Part shown: piece by piece, positions 5,605 through 7,264 of the stretch
How the letters are laid out: the number at the start of each line of letters is the position of its first letter
Numbering within the stretch: position 1 is the first letter of the stretch
NCBI GenBank assembly: GCA_958354085.1
Contig: CATWUX010000119.1
Location: 1 to 7,264, forward strand
Direction of reading: 5' to 3'
DNA length: 7,264 nt
From: an uncultured Oscillospiraceae bacterium
Lineage (GTDB): Bacteria > Bacillota > Clostridia > Oscillospirales > Acutalibacteraceae
Translations under genes and position numbers: made by a program
The notes under the pieces: model-generated
The model's input: the letters and a program-made list of their open reading frames with translations, nothing else
What the model was told of the DNA's origin: nothing
Database searches by the model: none

Positions 5605-5732
5605 ATGTACTCAGAGGCAAGACGGAGCCGCACCGGACTTGCTTCCTAGATGTGAGTACGTTCTACCCTCCTCAAAACACCCCTCTAACTTAAGTAAAAA
5701 CCCCGCCATCCGTTATGGCGGGGTTTTTACTT
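5605..5732 (+). ncRNA. Candidate small RNA between lexA and glgC
   Basis: About 128 bases, not matching any RNA family I can name. It begins right after a TATAAT and ends at a strong terminator. The 5' part folds into one long hairpin: GTACTCA (5607-5613) pairs perfectly with TGAGTAC (5653-5659), and GAGGCAAG (5614-5621) pairs with CTTGCTTC (5638-5645) with one G-U. A short CGG/CCG stem (5623-5625 with 5633-5635) closes a 7-base loop, and there is a 7-base bulge at 5646-5652. A largely unpaired linker (5660-5691) carries CCCTCCTC (5666-5673) and CCCCTCT (5680-5686), both complementary to Shine-Dalgarno sequences. This hairpin, C-rich linker and terminator layout resembles Firmicutes trans-acting small RNAs such as RsaE/RoxS in style, not in sequence. 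A 14-codon frame from the ATG at 5605 has no ribosome binding site. A leader regulating glgC is less likely, since glgC has its own promoter and no antiterminator is visible. Confidence 0.6.
5692..5732. terminator. Very strong rho-independent terminator of the candidate small RNA
   Basis: The arms 5692-5709 and 5715-5732 are perfect complements over 18 bp, with a 5-base loop (5710-5714). The core CCCCGCCAT/ATGGCGGGG is flanked by five A on the left and five T (5724-5728) on the right, so it can work in both directions. No minus-strand gene upstream needs it, which points to a plus-strand transcript starting near 5605. Confidence 0.92.
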
Positions 5733-5990
5733 TGTCGGGAAGAACGTGCGCCGCTTTTTTGCACAAGCATCCAAAAGGGTTTCGTTACAATTCGCGACAA
5801 AAAAGCGTGTCCGATTTCGACGCATTTTTCCGTTGCGGCGCGTTATAGTAATACCTTGCACGCGTCCGCGTCAGGGAGCGCGTGTACCCATTTGGTATGT
5901 TGTATAGCAAAAGTCGGTATATATTGTAATAAAAAACCAAAAATGAAAGATTTTCCATACAAGAAATACAAGTTAATTCACAAATATCGC
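5733..5990. other. Intergenic stretch without a recognisable gene
   Basis: About 260 bases between the small RNA terminator and the glgC promoter. Open frames here are short, have no ribosome binding site and do not look like proteins. It holds a hairpin, CACGCG-N14-CGCGTG (5859-5884), without a T run, and one copy of a GGGTTT(C)GTTACAAT motif (5778-5791) that recurs in the glgC promoter. The part after 5920 is AT-rich. No convincing gene or RNA was found. Confidence 0.6.
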
Positions 5991-6019
5991 TTGCTTTTTT
6001 ATCATGGGTTTGTTACAAT
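5991..6019 (+). promoter_or_regulatory. glgC promoter (sigma-A)
   Basis: TTGCTT (5991-5996), a 17-base spacer and TACAAT (6014-6019) give a good sigma-A promoter with a start near 6026. The roughly 50-base leader contains a small hairpin, GCACA-ATTC-TGTGC (6037-6050), twelve bases before the ribosome binding site. It is too small to call a riboswitch. Confidence 0.72.
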
Positions 6020-6076
6020 ATAAAAAGAGAATCCGGGCACAATTCTGTGCGGCGGTGATCTAAGGAGGTTGGGTTC

Positions 6077-7264
6077 ATGTTTCGAAAACAAGAATGTGTC
6101 GCCATGCTTTTGGCGGGCGGTCAGGGCAGCCGTTTGTACGCGCTTACGCGAAATATCGCGAAGCCCGCGGTGCCCTACGGCGGAAAATACCGTATCATTG
6201 ATTTCCCGCTGTCAAATTGCGTCAATTCCGGTATTGAGACCGTCGGCGTACTTACACAATATCAGCCGCTGGAGCTGAATGACTATATCGGTTCCGGTCA
6301 GCCATGGGATTTGGACCGCATGGATGCGGGTGTGCATATTCTGCCTCCTTATCAGCGGAATAAGGGAGCCGATTGGTATAAAGGCACGGCGAATGCGATC
6401 TATCAGAATATTCCGTTTATCGAACGCTACGATCCCGAATATGTGCTGGTGCTGTCGGGCGACCATATCTATAAAATGGATTATTCCAAAATGATCGCCG
6501 CTCACCGGAAGAACCGGGCGGACTGCACCATTGCGGTCATCGAGGTGGAAATGTCCGAGGCGAGCCGGTTTGGCATTCTGAATACCAATGCGGACGACTC
6601 GATCTACGAATTTGATGAAAAGCCGGCGCATCCCAAGAGCAACCTGGCCTCGATGGGGATTTATGTATTCAATTGGAAAAAACTGCGCCGTTATCTGGAA
6701 GAGGATGAAGCGGATCCGAAATCCAAGAATGATTTCGGCAAGAATCTTCTGCCGGCCATGCTCAATGCGGGCGAGCGGATGTTTGCCTACCGCTTCGAGG
6801 GGTATTGGAAGGATGTCGGTACGATCGACAGCCTGTGGGAAGCCAACATGGATCTGCTCAATCCGAAGGTGCCGTTGGATCTGTCGGAGAGCGAATGGAA
6901 AATCTATTCGCGCAACCTCGGTCTTCCGCCGCATTATATCGCCCCCGGCGCCAAGGTGCAGAACAGCATGATTTCCGAAGGCGGCAACATTTACGGCGAG
7001 GTGGATTTTTCCGTCTTATTTGCGGGCGTAACGGTCGAAGAGGGCGCGCAGGTGCGGGATTCCATCATCATGCCCGGTGCCAAGGTGAAAAAAGGCGCGA
7101 AGGTGCAATATGCCATCCTCGCGGAGAATGCGGTGGTGGAGGAAAACGCCGTTGTCGGCGATCGCCCGGAACAGTCCGGGAATCTCAAGGATTGGGGCGT
7201 GGCGGTGGTGGCCGCGGGCGTACGCGTGGGAGCCGGCGCGGTGGTGCCGCCGAAAGCCATGCTG
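6077..7264 (+). CDS. glgC: Glucose-1-phosphate adenylyltransferase (3' partial)
   Basis: GlgC makes ADP-glucose and pyrophosphate from glucose 1-phosphate and ATP, the committed step of bacterial glycogen synthesis in the cytoplasm. The window holds 396 codons with no stop; clostridial GlgC proteins are about 400 residues, so only the tail is missing. Signatures in order: nucleotide-binding LLAGGQGSRL (11-20), AKPAVPYGGKYRIIDFPLSNC (28-48), LTQYQP (59-64), WYKGTANAIYQN (100-111), SGDHIYKMDY (127-136, with the catalytic Asp129), FDEKP (179-183, with the glucose-1-phosphate-binding Lys182), SMGIYVF (192-198) and GYWKDVGTIDSLWEAN (242-257). A left-handed beta-helix of hexapeptide repeats follows from about 288. 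The ATG at 6077 has a perfect AAGGAGGT (6062-6069) seven bases upstream, and its own promoter lies ahead. A glgD or glgA partner commonly follows, but that would be outside the window. GlgC enzymes are usually allosteric, but the effector cannot be read from the sequence. Confidence 0.97.
   Translation, partial: MFRKQECVAMLLAGGQGSRLYALTRNIAKPAVPYGGKYRIIDFPLSNCVNSGIETVGVLTQYQPLELNDYIGSGQPWDLDRMDAGVHILPPYQRNKGADWYKGTANAIYQNIPFIERYDPEYVLVLSGDHIYKMDYSKMIAAHRKNRADCTIAVIEVEMSEASRFGILNTNADDSIYEFDEKPAHPKSNLASMGIYVFNWKKLRRYLEEDEADPKSKNDFGKNLLPAMLNAGERMFAYRFEGYWKDVGTIDSLWEANMDLLNPKVPLDLSESEWKIYSRNLGLPPHYIAPGAKVQNSMISEGGNIYGEVDFSVLFAGVTVEEGAQVRDSIIMPGAKVKKGAKVQYAILAENAVVEENAVVGDRPEQSGNLKDWGVAVVAAGVRVGAGAVVPPKAML

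Noticed and set aside
5605..5649. 14-codon frame starting at the ATG at 5605 in the small RNA
   Set aside because: There is no ribosome binding site, the ATG falls at or just before the expected transcript start, and the bases are explained by the hairpin.
5859..5884. CACGCG-N14-CGCGTG inverted repeat as a terminator
   Set aside because: No T run follows on either strand; it could be a binding site or chance in a GC-rich patch.
5715..6023. 102-codon plus-strand frame between the small RNA and glgC
   Set aside because: It starts inside the terminator stem, has no ribosome binding site, runs through the glgC promoter and does not look like a protein.
6026..6076. glgC leader as a riboswitch
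   Set aside because: The leader is only about 50 bases with one 5-bp hairpin, too small for a known ligand-binding fold.

Overview
The window looks like chromosomal DNA from a moderately GC-rich member of the Clostridia (Firmicutes), plausibly the Oscillospiraceae/Ruminococcaceae side. The grounds are the comEC-holA order, a Toprim-DUF4093 protein of the RNase M5 type, a LexA whose site resembles the GAAC-N4-GTTC Gram-positive box, strong AGGAGG-type ribosome binding sites, and a glgC of the clostridial type. This is inferred from gene content; genus and species cannot be fixed from the sequence. There is no insertion sequence, CRISPR array, tRNA, rRNA or prophage gene.

Layout. (1) 2-2396, plus strand: the 3' end of a comEC-like gene, holA (DNA polymerase III delta) and a Toprim-DUF4093 gene form a tight co-directional cluster that ends in a strong terminator whose stem contains the last stop codon. 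(2) 2452-3543, minus strand: an ATPase with one intact P-loop domain followed by a second, degenerate copy of the same domain. (3) 3788-4315, plus strand: a four-helix membrane protein of unknown function, divergent from the ATPase and with its own likely promoter. (4) 4381-5429, minus strand: lexA followed by a DUF523 protein (the family of thiouracil desulfidases) that overlaps it by one base (TGATG). The pair ends in a two-way terminator shared with the membrane protein. The lexA promoter carries a LexA-box-like dyad over its -35 element, so both genes are probably part of the SOS response. (5) 5528-6076: an AT-rich intergenic stretch of about 550 bases. It holds a strong candidate for an unannotated small RNA (about 5605-5732), made of a perfect TATAAT, a long 5' hairpin, a C-rich linker that mimics anti-Shine-Dalgarno sequence, and an 18-bp terminator stem. 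Then come about 260 bases with no recognisable gene and the glgC promoter. (6) 6077 to the right edge: glgC, ADP-glucose pyrophosphorylase, complete except for its last residues; it starts glycogen synthesis.

The genes serve separate housekeeping jobs: DNA uptake and replication, RNA processing, DNA-damage response and carbon storage. The points most worth following up are the small RNA candidate between lexA and glgC, the SOS-linked DUF523 gene, the half-dead duplicated ATPase, and the ComEC C-terminal domain that has lost its metal ligands.
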